Below, in pieces: positions 61,936 to 64,000 of a DNA stretch of 64,000 nt. The position numbers and the translations under genes are program-made. Source of the DNA: Pseudomonas fluorescens. GTDB taxonomy: Bacteria; Pseudomonadota; Gammaproteobacteria; Pseudomonadales; Pseudomonadaceae. The notes beneath the pieces are model-generated. The model was not told the DNA's origin. It saw only the letters and a program-made list of their open reading frames with translations, and searched no databases. Location: contig NZ_CABVHU010000016.1 in the NCBI RefSeq assembly GCF_902497855.1, forward strand, positions 62,001-126,000, read 5' to 3'. Positions within the stretch are counted from its first letter, which is position 1. Each line of letters begins with the position of its first letter.

Positions 61936-64000
61936 ATGATGCGTTTTCGCTGCCTTTGGGTTATCGGCTGTTTGTGGTTCCCCTCAATGAACTGGGCGGC
62001 GTCCGTGCCTCCAGCGCACGTCACGCCATTGTCCACGGACCAGCAGCAATGGCTGACCCAGCATCGCGAGTTGCGCGTCGGACTGTTGCTGCAAGTGCCT
62101 TACGCCCAATACGATCGCCGTTTGCAGCGCTTGTCGGGCGTTAACGTCGAGCTGATGCAATGGCTGGCCAGGTCGCTCAAGGTCGAACTGAGCTGGCGTC
62201 ACTTTTCCGACCTTGCGCAGCTGGAGGCCGCTGCCCGTGAAGGGGCAATCGATATCGCGCCAGGGCTGAGTCAAACCCCTGGCGGTCTGCGTCTCTGGCA
62301 GTTTTCCGATCCGTACATGCGGGTACCGCAACTGGTGGTCAGTGACCAGAAAAGCACCGGCACAGTGGAACTGGAAAAACTCGACAGCCAGACCCGCGTC
62401 GCCGTGCGCATGCCCAGCGCCACGGCCGATTACCTGCGCGGCAATTACCCGCATTTGAACCTCCAGGGCGTACCGATCGAGCGCCAGGCATTGCAACTGT
62501 TGTTGAGTCAGCAAGCCAGCTACGCCGTGGTCGATGAAGCGCAACTGGGGCGCCTGTCCGCCGAGCCGGAGTTCGCCGCACTGGTCGTGGTCGGTGACAT
62601 TGGCCTGCCGCAACTGCTGCGGGTGGCCACGCGCCGGGACTGGCCGGAGCTGGCCGCAATCGTCGAAAGCGCATTGCGGGCGATCCCGGCCAAGGACCTG
62701 GAGCAGTTGCACAGTCAATGGCTGCAACCCAAATACCCGCGGCTGACCGAATCACCGGGTTTCTGGCAAAACCTCTCTCTGCTGTTGACCGTGTTGATGC
62801 TGAGCAGCATGGCCATCGTGTTCTGGCAACGTCGGCAGCAGCGCAGTCTGGAGCAACGGTTGCTGGCCGCGCGCGAAGACATTGCCCTGCGTGCCGCCAG
62901 CGAAGAAGCCCTGCGCCTCACTCAATTTTCCATCGACCAGAGCACCGTCGGCATTCTCTGGGTGAACTGGGACAGCCATGTGCGCTACGCCAACCGCGCG
63001 GCCGAAACCATGTTGGGCTATCCGGCGGGCGGGATCATCGACAGACCGTTGATCGACTTTGAGCCGGGCCTGCACATGGACCGTTGGCTGAACCTGTGGA
63101 AACGCGCCCGGGCCAGCGAGGAAGGCCCGCAAAGTTTCGAAACCAATTGTGTGCGCGCCGATGGCAGCGTTCTGCCAGCGGATGTTTCGTTGAGCTTCCT
63201 GCGTTTTCGCGACGGTGAATACCTGGTGGTTTACCTCAATGATGTCACCGAACGCCGCCGTGCCCTGGCTGCGCTGCAGGAAAGCGAAGCGCGACTGCAA
63301 GGGATCGCCGCCAATGTTCCGGGGCTGGTCTTCCGGCTGGAGCGTGCGCCGGTGACCGGACAGATCGACTTTGCCTACATCAGTGAAGGCAGCGAGAGCC
63401 TGGTGGGTTACTCGCCGGCCACCCTGGCTCATCGCGACAAAGGCCTGCGCAGTCTGGTGCATCCGGACGACAAGGCCAGCTATCACCAGACCCAGGACCA
63501 TGCGCTGGACACCGACAGCGACTGGTCGTGGCAAGGACGGATTCTCACCCGTTCGGGCGAGCAGCGCTGGGCCGAAATCAAGGCCATCACTCGCCGCCTC
63601 GAAGACGGTGCCTATGTCTGGGACGGCATTGTCTGGGACATCAGCGAGAGCAAACGCATCGAGCTGGAACTGGCCAGCTCCCGGGGGCAATTGCGTGAGT
63701 TGTCCGCTCACCTGGAGAGTGTACGGGAGGAGGAAAAGGCCCACATCGCCCGGGAAGTTCATGACGAGCTGGGTCAGATGTTGACCGTATTGAAGCTGGA
63801 AACGTCCATGTGCGAACTGGCCTATGCCCAGCTCGATCCCGGTCTGAACGAACGCTTGAACAGCATGAAACGCTTGATCGCTCAACTGTTCCAACTGGTG
63901 CGTGATGTGGCGACGGCGCTGCGCCCACCGATTCTTGATGCCGGGATTGCATCGGCCATCGAGTGGCAGGCCCGCCGTTTTGAGGCGCGCACACAGATTC
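61936..64000 (+). CDS. agtS: AgtS-like membrane sensor histidine kinase (5-partial at right edge)
   Basis: The frame is open from 61936 to the window end (688 codons), so the C-terminus is missing. It has a signal peptide (1-25), a periplasmic SBP3-type solute-binding domain (about 35-265) and a membrane helix near 275-297. Two PAS domains follow (about 325-440 and 455-570), then a HisKA_3 dimerisation box with phospho-acceptor His609 in REVHDELGQ. The position next to murU matches PA0600 AgtS of P. aeruginosa, reported to sense 5-aminovalerate and GABA. The symbol rests on synteny. ATG at 61939 is an alternative start. Confidence 0.82.
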   Translation, partial: MMRFRCLWVIGCLWFPSMNWAASVPPAHVTPLSTDQQQWLTQHRELRVGLLLQVPYAQYDRRLQRLSGVNVELMQWLARSLKVELSWRHFSDLAQLEAAAREGAIDIAPGLSQTPGGLRLWQFSDPYMRVPQLVVSDQKSTGTVELEKLDSQTRVAVRMPSATADYLRGNYPHLNLQGVPIERQALQLLLSQQASYAVVDEAQLGRLSAEPEFAALVVVGDIGLPQLLRVATRRDWPELAAIVESALRAIPAKDLEQLHSQWLQPKYPRLTESPGFWQNLSLLLTVLMLSSMAIVFWQRRQQRSLEQRLLAAREDIALRAASEEALRLTQFSIDQSTVGILWVNWDSHVRYANRAAETMLGYPAGGIIDRPLIDFEPGLHMDRWLNLWKRARASEEGPQSFETNCVRADGSVLPADVSLSFLRFRDGEYLVVYLNDVTERRRALAALQESEARLQGIAANVPGLVFRLERAPVTGQIDFAYISEGSESLVGYSPATLAHRDKGLRSLVHPDDKASYHQTQDHALDTDSDWSWQGRILTRSGEQRWAEIKAITRRLEDGAYVWDGIVWDISESKRIELELASSRGQLRELSAHLESVREEEKAHIAREVHDELGQMLTVLKLETSMCELAYAQLDPGLNERLNSMKRLIAQLFQLVRDVATALRPPILDAGIASAIEWQARRFEARTQI

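Overview
The window reads as chromosomal core of a fluorescent Pseudomonas (P. fluorescens/putida type). Evidence is the GC-rich codon use, the gene order bioBFHCD - acyl-CoA dehydrogenases - pqq cluster - davBA - rmcA - tRNA-Ile2 - rpoD - dnaG - rpsU - tsaD, and the run cca - spoVR - yeaH - prkA - glpE - apaH - apaG - rsmA - pdxA - surA - lptD - amgK - murU, which I recognise from Pseudomonas genomes. REP palindromes are scattered between genes.

Layout: 0-1.8 kb holds a ModE-type regulator and comF on the minus strand. 1.7-6.5 kb is a biotin operon, bioB-bioF-bioH-bioC-bioD, preceded by a BirA-operator-like dyad lying inside the start of comF. 6.6-12.7 kb holds three tandem paralogous acyl-CoA dehydrogenases (about 600 aa each); the first has a sigma70 promoter overlaid by a PsrA-type fatty-acid operator. 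12.9-15.7 kb has a LysR regulator, a divergent class III aminotransferase and a tiny YqaE/Pmp3 membrane protein. 15.8-23.6 kb (minus strand) is the PQQ cofactor cluster pqqF-pqqA-pqqB-pqqC-pqqD-pqqE plus an overlapping S9 peptidase, with a terminator hairpin between pqqA and pqqB. 23.7-26.9 kb is davB-davA (lysine to 5-aminovalerate) and a Lrp/AsnC regulator.

27.0-29.4 kb carries gcd, the membrane PQQ glucose dehydrogenase. It is interrupted by a single in-frame TAG at codon 82 where homologues have Trp, while the PQQ synthesis genes next door are intact. 29.4-32.7 kb is a small accessory patch beside the 3' end of tRNA-Ile2(CAT). It contains an M41-like metallopeptidase, a possible structured RNA, a DUF3077 protein with interleaved inverted repeats in its leader, a decayed HigBA-type toxin-antitoxin pair and an orphan protein.

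32.8-43.0 kb holds rmcA (c-di-GMP signalling), rpoD, dnaG, rpsU, tsaD and plsY. 43.1-45.3 kb holds folB, folK and cca. 45.4-50.3 kb is the stress module prkA-yeaH-spoVR. 50.6-58.3 kb is the operon lptD-surA-pdxA-rsmA-apaG-apaH with glpE (outer-membrane biogenesis, PLP, ribosome maturation, Ap4A). 58.4-60.9 kb is amgK-murU (cell-wall recycling) and a TerB/DnaJ protein. 60.9-64.0 kb holds a DUF3530 protein and the start of an AgtS-like sensor kinase that runs off the window.

Functional links: bio genes share one operon; PQQ synthesis and its best-known apo-enzyme sit within 4 kb but the enzyme is broken; DavBA makes 5-aminovalerate, which is reported as a signal of the AgtS sensor family found at the right edge.
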